Shown here: in pieces, positions 49,875 to 57,718 of the stretch
Layout of the letters: the number at the start of each line of letters is the position of its first letter
How positions within the stretch are numbered: the first letter of the stretch is position 1
Assembly: GCA_018362935.1 (NCBI GenBank)
Contig: JAHALQ010000009.1
Coordinates: 1-64,000 of the forward strand
Length of the DNA stretch: 64,000 nucleotides
Direction: 5' to 3'
Origin: Pseudomonadota bacterium
GTDB lineage: Bacteria; Pseudomonadota; Alphaproteobacteria; RF32; CAG-239
Position numbers and translations under genes: made by a program
The notes under the pieces: generated by a model
Told to the model about the DNA's origin: nothing
What the model saw: only the letters and a program-made list of their open reading frames with translations
Database searches by the model: none

Positions 49875-51463
49875 CAAAGCTCCTCAAAGTATCAAATCTA
49901 GATATATTCTTCAAAAACAATAATTTAGAAAAAGACTTTCATGCTGTTTGCAATGTCGGATTTGAGCTGGACAGCGGCGAAATTCTCGGCATTGTCGGCG
50001 AATCCGGTTCCGGCAAAAGCCTGACGGCGTTGTCGCTGCTTGGCCTTTTGCCTTATCCGAAAGCGTATCACAGCAAAAATTCTTCCATAAAATTCAAAGG
50101 GCAGGAGCTTATTGGCAATCCTAGCCTTGAACAAATACGCGGCGGCAAAATCGGCTTTGTTTTTCAGGAGCCAATGTCTTCGCTGAATCCGTTGCATACA
50201 ATTGAACATCAGATTGCCGAAACAATTATGATTCATCAGAGGGTTGGCTATTCCAAGGCTCGGCAGGAGGTTTTACGGCTGTTAAAGCTGACCGGCATCC
50301 GCAACCCGCGGACACGCCTAAAAGCCTATCCGCACCAGCTTTCCGGCGGCCAGCGGCAAAGGGTTATGATTGCCATGGCCATTGCCAATCACCCGGATGT
50401 CCTGATTGCCGATGAACCGACCACAGCGCTTGATGTAACAATTCAAAGCCAAATCATAGGTTTACTGCTGAAACTCCGCCGTGAACTTGGCATGAGCCTG
50501 ATTTTCATCAGTCACGATCTGCAGCTTATACGACGCATTGCGGATAAGGTAATTGTCATGCATAAAGGCACCGTTGTTGAATCCGGTAATTGCAAAGATG
50601 TTTTTGAGCACCCTCAATGCTATTATACTAAAACATTAGTTAAAAGTCTTAGCGTATTGAAACGAAATAATAAAATATCACAAGAAGTTGTTTGTGAGGC
50701 TCAGGGAATAAGCGTTAACTTTCCGCTGAAAAGGAACTTTTGGGGCAATGTCAAAGAATATTTATCCGCGGTCAATAATCTTTCTTTTAAATTGTTAAAA
50801 GGGCAAACGCTCGGTATTGTCGGCGAATCCGGTTCCGGCAAAAGCACGCTCGGACTTGCCGTTTGTAATCTTCTCAAATATGAAGGACAAATCCGTCTTA
50901 ACGGTATTCCGACAGCCAGCTACTCCAATCGTGAACTGCGCAAAAAGCTGCAGATTATTTTTCAGGATCCGTATAATTCGTTAAATCCGCGCATGACGGT
51001 TGAGCAAATCGTCGGCGAGGGGCTTGCTGTGCATTATCCGCAGCTTTCGGCAGCGGAAAAAAGGTCAGAAATAATAAGGGCGCTGGACGATGTCGGTCTC
51101 AGATCGAGAGTTCTCGGCAAATATCCACATGAATTTTCCGGCGGCCAGCGGCAGAGGATAGCTATAGCCCGTTCGCTGATACTCAACCCGCAGGTTATCG
51201 TTTTGGATGAACCGACTTCTGCGCTTGATGTGACGATTCAGCGGCAGATAATCGAATTGCTGCTAAATTTGCAGCAGAAGCATGGGTTGTCCTATATTTT
51301 TATTTCTCACGATATGAATGCAATCTGCTCGGTTTCCGATGATATTCTGGTTATGAAAGACGGTGCGGCAATTGAATACGGGCCGGCCGCCCAGGTTATC
51401 AATTATCCGCAGCAGCCGTATACCAAAGAGCTTATAGAAGCTTCACAGCTGACTGAAATATAA
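49871..51463 (+). CDS. yejF: ABC peptide transporter ATP-binding protein, YejF-like
   Basis: A 530-residue tandem ATPase. Two nucleotide-binding domains are seen: first Walker A GIVGESGSGKSL, signature LSGGQRQRVMIAMA, Walker B VLIADEPTTALDV; second Walker A GIVGESGSGKST, signature FSGGQRQRIAIARS, Walker B VIVLDEPTSALDV. The two-domain form is typical of YejF-like proteins. It overlaps yejE by ATGA and the HD gene follows after 9 nt. Confidence 0.94.
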   Translation: MTKLLKVSNLDIFFKNNNLEKDFHAVCNVGFELDSGEILGIVGESGSGKSLTALSLLGLLPYPKAYHSKNSSIKFKGQELIGNPSLEQIRGGKIGFVFQEPMSSLNPLHTIEHQIAETIMIHQRVGYSKARQEVLRLLKLTGIRNPRTRLKAYPHQLSGGQRQRVMIAMAIANHPDVLIADEPTTALDVTIQSQIIGLLLKLRRELGMSLIFISHDLQLIRRIADKVIVMHKGTVVESGNCKDVFEHPQCYYTKTLVKSLSVLKRNNKISQEVVCEAQGISVNFPLKRNFWGNVKEYLSAVNNLSFKLLKGQTLGIVGESGSGKSTLGLAVCNLLKYEGQIRLNGIPTASYSNRELRKKLQIIFQDPYNSLNPRMTVEQIVGEGLAVHYPQLSAAEKRSEIIRALDDVGLRSRVLGKYPHEFSGGQRQRIAIARSLILNPQVIVLDEPTSALDVTIQRQIIELLLNLQQKHGLSYIFISHDMNAICSVSDDILVMKDGAAIEYGPAAQVINYPQQPYTKELIEASQLTEI

Positions 51464-51472
51464 GGAAAAAAC

Positions 51473-52048
51473 ATGGCAGAAGATATTTGGACAGACAATC
51501 TCGTCACAATCCTCGGAAAAATAAAGGACTTGCGCCGCCGCGGATGGATAAAGCGGGATGTTTGCAGCCCTGAAAGCGATGCCGATCATATGTATTCCGT
51601 CGCTGTCGAGGTATTGCTTATGGCGCCTCCGGATTTAGACCGCTGCCATTGTCTGGAACTGGCGCTCACGCATGATTTGCCGGAGGTATACAGCTCGGAT
51701 TTCACGCCCGGAGAAATCCCGGCCGAAGAAAAACACGCGCTGGAACAGGCCGCTGCTCAGAGATTGGCTGTTGAACTGAACTTTCCGAAATTGGCCGAAT
51801 GGTTTAACGAATATGAGGAGCAATCATCGCCGGAAGCAAGGTTTGTCCGCTGCCTTGATAAAATGGACAATATTGTGACAGCCGCATATTATGAGCGGGA
51901 AGGGCGCACCGATTGGCCGGTTGTGTCTGAGTTTTCCGCCCGGACGCTGGACAACCTCGCTCAAATCGGCGGCAACGGCCGGGATGCCTGCATCCAAGTT
52001 GTCCGACAAATAGTAAAAACATCAGAAAAAAGGAAAAAACATGAGTAA
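51473..52048 (+). CDS. HD-domain nucleotidase (HDDC2/YfbR-like)
   Basis: A 191-residue cytosolic HD protein. The metal residues lie in ESDADHMYSVA and LALTHDLPEVYSSDFTPGE, a pattern shared by the HDDC2/YfbR group of 5'-deoxynucleotidases. The C-terminal LDKMDNIVTAAYY provides the last conserved aspartate. It follows yejF by 9 nt and overlaps the small membrane gene by 8 nt. It is distinct from the HD protein at 30669. Confidence 0.88.
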   Translation: MAEDIWTDNLVTILGKIKDLRRRGWIKRDVCSPESDADHMYSVAVEVLLMAPPDLDRCHCLELALTHDLPEVYSSDFTPGEIPAEEKHALEQAAAQRLAVELNFPKLAEWFNEYEEQSSPEARFVRCLDKMDNIVTAAYYEREGRTDWPVVSEFSARTLDNLAQIGGNGRDACIQVVRQIVKTSEKRKKHE

Positions 52049-52385
52049 AACAAAGACTTATTTTGGCATTTTAATCGCTGTTGTATCAATCATCGCCGTC
52101 GGTTACATTTTGAACATCGGACAAATTACATCTTTTACAAACCTGTGCCTTAAGTATGCCGGAAATAATGTTATTGCCGTATCCGCCGCCGTCTGTGCAT
52201 TTATATTCTTAGGTTGCAAGAATTATTGGTTCGTGCTGGCTGGCTGCGCAGTTGTGGCGGCTTTACTGCTCCAATTTGTCGTAAACGGCCACGGAGCAGG
52301 GTTAACAGCTTCATTAGCACAAATTACCGCTTTTTTAGGCATCGCATTTCTGATGAATTTGATTAAACTGGTTGTCAACAAATAA
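52041..52385 (+). CDS. small membrane protein, unknown
   Basis: A 114-residue protein with three to four hydrophobic segments (about 7-25, 44-60, 62-80, 92-110). No family is recognised and there is no charged motif between helices. It is the last gene of the yejE unit and overlaps the HD gene by 8 nt, so it is likely translated. A short hairpin follows. Confidence 0.65.
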   Translation: MSKTKTYFGILIAVVSIIAVGYILNIGQITSFTNLCLKYAGNNVIAVSAAVCAFIFLGCKNYWFVLAGCAVVAALLLQFVVNGHGAGLTASLAQITAFLGIAFLMNLIKLVVNK

Positions 52386-52400
52386 AAAACATTACGAATT

Positions 52401-52424
52401 AAAAGCTCCGCGGCAACGGAGCTT
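52401..52424 (+). terminator. weak terminator after the yej unit
   Basis: The stem AAGCTCCG / CGGAGCTT with loop CGGCAA is followed only by TCGTTATT, so termination efficiency is uncertain. Confidence 0.5.
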
Positions 52425-52429
52425 CGTTA

Positions 52430-52666
52430 TTAAAATACTTTGAAAACAGCCTGAGAGGCAGGCGGCAAAGCACTGACTGCCATTTGCCTGCGGGTCTGCA
52501 AAGCCTGCATAACAGGAGATGCCTTGTTCATATCGGCAGTTTTCAATGTCCTCCGTTCTATTCCAGCGGCCAGCCTCAGTTTCAACACCAGGGAAGATGT
52601 GTCAGTACCGGTTGTTAATAAACGAACTGTGGTTTTCGTTAAAGTAAATAGCCAATCTGTCTTCCT
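52430..52666 (-). pseudogene. flagellin C-terminal remnant
   Basis: On the minus strand an open stretch of about 78 codons without a proper start ends in a stop codon at 52430-52432. Its last 36 residues (TADMNKASPVMQALQTRRQ, then MAVSALPPASQAVFKVF) match the D0 helix end of alphaproteobacterial flagellins, whose usual form is ADMNEESANLLALQTRQQL followed by about 20 residues ending in VLRLF. The tail is three residues shorter than usual. The upstream frame meets a stop codon at 52667-52669 and no N-terminal flagellin domain is visible in the remaining intergenic DNA. No other motility gene is in the window. This looks like a decayed gene. Confidence 0.7.
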
Positions 52667-52973
52667 TCAGCAAATTTATGCTTTTACAGAATACGGAGGA
52701 AATCATAGCCGCCATACTGCCGTAAAATGATATTAAACGAGGTTCGGTTCACTTTGCGAGACATTTGTCATCAATAAAGAATAGAAATACGGTTAATAAA
52801 AAAATTCAAACAGAAAATTAGAGTGCAAGACATGTATACGAATTTTGTCAAACCCGCCTGAATACAAAATAACTCATTGAAAATGCCACATAAAAATAGA
52901 AGAAGGGCGCTCTTATGAAAAGAACGCTCCCCAACTTTTGTCGCATAATGTATATTATGGATAGAAAGTGGTG
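52667..52973. other. non-coding region upstream of the flagellin remnant
   Basis: About 300 nt, AT-rich, with no coding frame of recognised family on either strand. It could contain further degraded flagellin sequence, but no match is visible by eye. A weak hairpin (GCGCTCTT / AAGAACGC near 52906-52929) before the zeta-toxin stop codon may terminate that minus-strand operon. Confidence 0.5.
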
Positions 52974-53891
52974 TTATTTCTGCATTCCGCCGGCTGCTGT
53001 GCGAATACTGGCAATATTGTTTGCAACAGTATTCGGCGCCAGATATATTCCGGAAGCTTTCTTGAAACTGTTATAAAGCATTTTGACATTCTCGACTTCT
53101 TCCGGTTTTGCTTTGCGCGCATCCATCTTATCAAGCACGTCTTCCCATTTTACCATAACCCAGCGCATTTCGTCATAATTCAAATAACTGTTGCGCGAAC
53201 GGTTTACGCCTCGCATAATTCCCATTCCCGAAGCATTTGGCTCTATGTCGGTATCATAAAAGTTTTCAAACCGGCGGTTATAAACTTTTACGCTGTCGGC
53301 AATCCCGTTCTCATACATTTTGGCGGCAATTTCCGGCAGCAAATGATAAGCCCGGTTATGCACCTCCAAAGTCGGCGCAAAGCCATGCCCGGTAATCATT
53401 TTCTGCTCCTCGTAACGGGAAAACATTGATACCTGACTCACATATTCATGTACTCCCAAAGCCGCGCATTCTATGCGGTATCCGGCGTTTTTGGCTTTCA
53501 TGACAGTTCCCATCTTCCAGTCATCAGGACTGCCCAGTATTGTTTCAATCAAGATGTTCTGTCTGTTGGCAATTGCCGTTTCTACAATCTTTTCGCGCGC
53601 CAAAGAAGCATCTTTTTTGGTAATAAAAGGATAATTTGCTTCATCTTCATTTAAAACATCCTGCGCGTACGGCAGCAAAATGCGCAAATCATCAGCGCCA
53701 AAACGAATCGGTTCCTGCGCCATCTGCTTGGCATAATTGACTGAGGCAAAGGTTTTTCCGGCGCCGGACTGTGCTGTCAACAAAACAAGCGTGGGTTTGG
53801 CCGAAACTTCTTTTCCCTCCACAAATAAAGGTTTAATAACCGTTTGAAACCATTGTTCATGTTCTTCTGTCGTTAATCCATATTTACCCAT
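52974..53891 (-). CDS. zeta-toxin family protein
   Basis: A 305-residue P-loop kinase-fold protein. Walker A is TAQSGAGKTFAS with Lys46, and a second conserved segment RFGADDLR (63-70) follows. Then come FITKKDASLAREKI and ETILGSPDDWK, typical of zeta toxins, which phosphorylate UDP-N-acetylglucosamine and block cell-wall synthesis. The C-terminal part is helical and less conserved. It overlaps the preceding small gene by 8 nt, a usual antitoxin-toxin layout. Other members of this fold have non-toxin kinase roles, so toxicity is inferred. Confidence 0.82.
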   Translation of the reverse strand: MGKYGLTTEEHEQWFQTVIKPLFVEGKEVSAKPTLVLLTAQSGAGKTFASVNYAKQMAQEPIRFGADDLRILLPYAQDVLNEDEANYPFITKKDASLAREKIVETAIANRQNILIETILGSPDDWKMGTVMKAKNAGYRIECAALGVHEYVSQVSMFSRYEEQKMITGHGFAPTLEVHNRAYHLLPEIAAKMYENGIADSVKVYNRRFENFYDTDIEPNASGMGIMRGVNRSRNSYLNYDEMRWVMVKWEDVLDKMDARKAKPEEVENVKMLYNSFKKASGIYLAPNTVANNIASIRTAAGGMQK

Positions 53892-54132
53892 AGCACTTAT
53901 CCTGTTGTTTATCCATCATTTCTTTCAAAATAGGCACATACACCTGCTGTGCCTTGTTAACCATTTGCCGTTTATCAAGATACATCATGTCATGCTTAAT
54001 AAGCTGCATTTGCTTTTCATAATATACATTATATTTATTTTGCAGCAGCAGTTTTGAATACTCCCGATATAACGAAAGCATAATAAAATTGGCTTGTTCA
54101 ATCTGAACAGCCAATTCATTTTCATCATTCAT
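53884..54132 (-). CDS. small helical protein, putative antitoxin of the zeta-like toxin
   Basis: An 82-residue protein of mostly charged helices (ELAVQIEQANFIMLSLYREY; YEKQMQLIKHDMMYL), unlike the known epsilon antitoxin at sequence level. The ATG at 54132 was chosen over 54153 because AGGGTGG precedes it and it overlaps the stop codon of the histidine phosphatase (ATGA). The 8-nt overlap with the zeta-like gene and its size make an antitoxin role plausible but unproven. Confidence 0.6.
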   Translation of the reverse strand: MNDENELAVQIEQANFIMLSLYREYSKLLLQNKYNVYYEKQMQLIKHDMMYLDKRQMVNKAQQVYVPILKEMMDKQQDKCYG

Positions 54133-54713
54133 AACCACCCTGCGACTTCCCATTTGCCGTTGTCATAACTTATATGCAGTATGGCACCGTTTTTCACTTC
54201 CACAACGCCGACTTTCATCGCAATCAATATCTGAGAAAGCATAATGCCGTGCGAAGAAATCGCCAGCGTGTCGTAAGCCGAGTTCTGCGCATAATCTTCC
54301 AAACCGCCGAACACGCGCTGGCGTACCTGTTTCTTGGTTTCGCCGCCTTCAAAACACATATTTTCATAGCGGCAGTCAAGGCTGCGCCATTGCTGGTATT
54401 TTTCGCCGTATTTTTCCTGAATTTCGGTATAATGCATTCCCTCAATCTCACCGACATTAACCTCAATAAACCGATCATCCGTCAAAATCGGCACATTCAG
54501 TGCCAGATTTGCAAGTTTGGCCGTTTCTTTTGCGCGTTCCAGCGGCGACGTAATAATAACTTCAATACCGCTGTTTTTCAGCTTTTCGCCGACTTCCCTC
54601 GCCTGTTCGCGCCCAAGTTCGGTCAAAACAGAATCATTTGTCCGCCCCTGGGTTCGGCCGGCCAGATTATACGAGCTTTGCCCGTGCCGGAATATATAGA
54701 AATTCTTTTTCAC
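54129..54713 (-). CDS. histidine phosphatase family protein
   Basis: A 194-residue phosphoglycerate-mutase-like phosphatase. The catalytic motif RHGQSSYN (RHG) is at residues 9-16, the second conserved arginine lies in SPLERAKET, Glu in FIEVNVGEIEG, and the second histidine in SSHGIM. It belongs to the PhoE/GpmB-like group of broad-range phosphatases. It starts 2 nt after the proline iminopeptidase gene and overlaps the putative antitoxin gene by four bases. Confidence 0.92.
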   Translation of the reverse strand: MKKNFYIFRHGQSSYNLAGRTQGRTNDSVLTELGREQAREVGEKLKNSGIEVIITSPLERAKETAKLANLALNVPILTDDRFIEVNVGEIEGMHYTEIQEKYGEKYQQWRSLDCRYENMCFEGGETKKQVRQRVFGGLEDYAQNSAYDTLAISSHGIMLSQILIAMKVGVVEVKNGAILHISYDNGKWEVAGWL

Positions 54714-54715
54714 TA

Positions 54716-55645
54716 TTAAAGTTCCTCTGCAAAGATTTTGTTCATGGTTTTATGCAGCAAAGCACTGACATGCCCGCGGTCGGGAACAATCACTAACTTA
54801 GAGCTGGGTATAAGCTTGCTTAACATATAAGCCCCGTATACAGGGCACACAAAATCTAATCTGTTATGAACAATTATTACTGGTATGTCCGGGATGCTAT
54901 CAATATTTTTTATAATTTGCAAGTCTTTTAACATAAAATTTTCCACAGCATAGTTCATATAAATTTTCTGGGCAGCCAGTTCGGCCTCGTCAAGTTCGGC
55001 AGATTTTCCCCAATGCGGCTGCAATGCGCCGCATATACGCTCGTAACAGCCATAAGAATTGGCAGCCTCCAACTGCTGTTCCGGATTATTCGAATTTATC
55101 ATTTCGGCATAATGGCGGCGGATATCCCCGCCCCCGGCTTTTTGTCCGAGTTCGTCGACAAATTCGGGATAAAACATCTTCAAGCCGTCGAATTCCCAGC
55201 CGCGCGACATACTGTCTGCCAGAAAAATCTGCGATAACAACAGCTTCTCAACCTTTTGCGGATGCGTTTCGGCAAACAGCAAAGCCAGGGTTGAGCCCCA
55301 CGAACCGCCGCGGATAATCACCTTATCCGCAACATTCAGATAATCTAATAACCTTTCGGCATCTTTCAAGAGTTCTGCCGTGTTGTTGCGGCGCATTTCT
55401 CCCAAAGGCAGCGATTTTCCGCAACCACGCTGGTCAAAGCCGATAACGCGGTATTTCTTTAAATCTGCAAACGCCGCGTGTTTGGGCTTAAAACTGCCTC
55501 CCGGCCCGCCGTGGAAAATCAATATCGGTTTTCCTTGCGGATTTCCGTATTCCGCAAAATAAACGCGGTGACCGTCAGCTTCCGGCAGATATCCGCTGTT
55601 GAAAGGTTTTGGCTCCAGCCATTTTTTCCAAAAATCTATCCTCAT
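54716..55645 (-). CDS. pip: proline iminopeptidase
   Basis: A 309-residue alpha/beta-hydrolase that removes N-terminal proline from peptides. The oxyanion motif HGGPGGS is at about residues 45-51, the nucleophile elbow GGSWGSTLAL holds the catalytic serine, Asp is in NRLDFVCP and His in DRGHVS. The canonical DQRGCGKS segment is present. It is first of a four-gene unit ending with the zeta-like toxin. Shorter than the usual family size of about 315-320 by little. Confidence 0.92.
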   Translation of the reverse strand: MRIDFWKKWLEPKPFNSGYLPEADGHRVYFAEYGNPQGKPILIFHGGPGGSFKPKHAAFADLKKYRVIGFDQRGCGKSLPLGEMRRNNTAELLKDAERLLDYLNVADKVIIRGGSWGSTLALLFAETHPQKVEKLLLSQIFLADSMSRGWEFDGLKMFYPEFVDELGQKAGGGDIRRHYAEMINSNNPEQQLEAANSYGCYERICGALQPHWGKSAELDEAELAAQKIYMNYAVENFMLKDLQIIKNIDSIPDIPVIIVHNRLDFVCPVYGAYMLSKLIPSSKLVIVPDRGHVSALLHKTMNKIFAEEL

Positions 55646-55724
55646 ATGACCTCAAATTATTTGCAATTTATCTGAAATTTTATATAGTACCTTAGTACTT
55701 TAACTTATAGTGGATACCAGATTG

Positions 55725-56366
55725 ATGTCAACTTCCTTAGGCTGTTCATCCGAGCTTTATTATATTGATCCTCAGGATATTATTGCGCTGGACGATGCGC
55801 CGGCTTCTTTTTCCGCCGGCACGGATGAGGAAGTCTCTGTGCTGATACGGCCCGGCGCCGCAGACTGCTTGCTCAACGGACGCATAACCGCTGAACAGGC
55901 TGCAATGCACAAAATGGCTTATATTCCTGTCCGCATATTTTTCCAATCAGTCATTCCTCTGTGGAATCTTCCGGCCATATTCATTAAACCTTTGCGCCAA
56001 AACTATAAATTTGCCAGCAGCCGCAGCTACCACATGAGCCTGGCCAAACTGCGCGAATTAAAGATTGAGCGGGGCTTCCGCAATGCCGAAAACGCCTATA
56101 AAATTTCCAAACGCTGGCATATTTCCGATGAACAGCGCATCGCCAAATACAACCAATTGCTCAATTCCCTGAAAAAAGGATACGATGACAATTACCCGAT
56201 AAACATTATGTTATGCCGCCGCATGGGTGTCAAAGACTGCGTCGATGACGGGCATCACCGTATCGGTATTTGCGTCGAATATAATATTGACCGCATTGCC
56301 GTATGCTTCCGAGCCGCAGGCAGACTTCCGCGCTGGCTTCAAAAATTACTGCTGCGATTTTTTTAA
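55725..56366 (+). CDS. uncharacterised protein with ParB-like C-terminal motif
   Basis: A 213-residue cytosolic protein. The C-terminal region (NIMLCRRMGVKDCVDDGHHRIGICVEYNID) has the D-G-H-H-R pattern shared by ParB/sulfiredoxin-like nucleotide-binding folds. The N-terminal half is not recognised. The reading frame could start at a GTG 15 nt earlier; no clear Shine-Dalgarno decides. It converges on and overlaps queH by 21 nt. Confidence 0.6.
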   Translation: MSTSLGCSSELYYIDPQDIIALDDAPASFSAGTDEEVSVLIRPGAADCLLNGRITAEQAAMHKMAYIPVRIFFQSVIPLWNLPAIFIKPLRQNYKFASSRSYHMSLAKLRELKIERGFRNAENAYKISKRWHISDEQRIAKYNQLLNSLKKGYDDNYPINIMLCRRMGVKDCVDDGHHRIGICVEYNIDRIAVCFRAAGRLPRWLQKLLLRFF

Positions 56367-56891
56367 CGCGCTGAACTGGCAGCCGCAGTACTGCTGATTA
56401 TACAAATCCAAATCCTTGATCAGACGGCAGCGCAGCTCCTGCATGCCGCCTTTGCGCCCCTCAATTTCCAAATATCCGACGCCGGTTTCGTCCGCGGCTT
56501 TGTATGCCGCACGGTTAACCTGCGCCAAATCCTTATAGCGGGAAACGCCCAACACCGAAGCCACATGGCTGATGCCGCGGGATTTGGCATATTCCATAAC
56601 GGTCTTGAGGCGCATATAAAAACACATCTCACACCTTCTTCCGCGTTCCGGCTCCTGCTCAAGCCCGGCAATCTGGCGATTCCATTTCTCATGGTCATAC
56701 TCCAGTTCGATAAATGGGATATCATAAACTTCGCAAATCCGGCGGTTTTCATTGCGGCGTTTTTCATACTCGGCCTGAGGCACCACGTTGGGGTTATAAA
56801 AAACAACCTCAAAGTCCTCGGCTTTTTCGGCCAGAGTTTTGATAACGGCACAAGAACAAGGCGCGCAGCATGAAAGTAGTAAAAATTTCAT
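56346..56891 (-). CDS. queH: epoxyqueuosine reductase, QueH type
   Basis: A 181-residue enzyme that converts epoxyqueuosine to queuosine in tRNA. It shows the cysteine motifs of QueH: CCAPC (8-12), RRCEMC and YCGC near the C-terminus, which bind an iron-sulfur cluster and a second metal. The start at 56891 was preferred over the ATG 15 nt upstream because GAGG lies about 10 nt before it. QueH is an alternative to the cobalamin-dependent QueG and is common in anaerobes. Confidence 0.94.
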   Translation of the reverse strand: MKFLLLSCCAPCSCAVIKTLAEKAEDFEVVFYNPNVVPQAEYEKRRNENRRICEVYDIPFIELEYDHEKWNRQIAGLEQEPERGRRCEMCFYMRLKTVMEYAKSRGISHVASVLGVSRYKDLAQVNRAAYKAADETGVGYLEIEGRKGGMQELRCRLIKDLDLYNQQYCGCQFSALKKSQQ

Positions 56892-56997
56892 TTTTTTAAT
56901 CCTCATAAAATTACCATGAGTATAACCGATTCTTTTGTGTCATTCATCAAAAATTAGCAAATTATCTATAAAATAAATCAAAATTTATTGTTGGAAA

Positions 56998-57717
56998 ATG
57001 AATATGCAGAAATATCAAAACATTGTCATCTTAACCGGCGCCGGCATATCCGCCGAGTCAGGCCTGGCGACATTCCGCAGCTCCAACGGCCTGTGGAACA
57101 ACCATCCGGTTGAAGATGTTGCCACTGTTGAGGCTTTTCGGCGTAATCCGGCCTATGTCCATGACTTTTATAATGAGCTTAAACCCGAAATTTTGAAAGC
57201 AACGCCCAATCCGGCGCATATGGCGCTGGCCCGCCTGCAAAAAGAATACCCCGGGAATGTCAGCATTGTCACTCAAAACGTCGATACCCTGCACGAAAAA
57301 GCCGGATCGAACACCGTTTATCATATCCACGGACAGATAAATCAGGCTGTCTGCCTCAATTGCGGGCACATCCTTGAAAGCTGGGGCGATGTCGATACCG
57401 AAACGGTCTGCCCGCAATGCCGTGTCAGCGGCATGATGAAACCCAACATCGTTTTTTTCGGCGAAGAACTGTTGTATATGGATAAAGTCGAAGAACTGCT
57501 GCGGCACTGCGATTTATTTCTGTCTGTCGGCACATCCGGCGTTGTTTACCCCGCGGCCGGTTTTGTACAGACAGCCAAATACGCCGGAGCCGAAACATAC
57601 GAATTTAATCTTGAAAGCACATCCAACAATTTCTTTTTTGACCGCCACATTATGGGCAAAGCCGGTGACACCCTTCCCGCCTTTGTCGACAATCTTTTAA
57701 AAACCCGGGAGAACTGA
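56998..57717 (+). CDS. sirtuin, NAD-dependent protein deacylase
   Basis: A 239-residue enzyme that removes acyl groups from lysines using NAD. The NAD motif TGAGISAESGLATFR is near the N-terminus, TQNVDTLHEKAG contains the ribose-contacting Asn-Asp, the catalytic His lies in VYHIHG, and the zinc site is CLNC/CPQC. In class III desuccinylases a Tyr-xx-Arg is expected after DFYN; here an Arg is missing (DFYNELK), so deacetylase activity is more likely. The amidohydrolase starts 1 nt after its stop codon. Confidence 0.93.
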   Translation: MNMQKYQNIVILTGAGISAESGLATFRSSNGLWNNHPVEDVATVEAFRRNPAYVHDFYNELKPEILKATPNPAHMALARLQKEYPGNVSIVTQNVDTLHEKAGSNTVYHIHGQINQAVCLNCGHILESWGDVDTETVCPQCRVSGMMKPNIVFFGEELLYMDKVEELLRHCDLFLSVGTSGVVYPAAGFVQTAKYAGAETYEFNLESTSNNFFFDRHIMGKAGDTLPAFVDNLLKTREN

Positions 57718-57718
57718 T

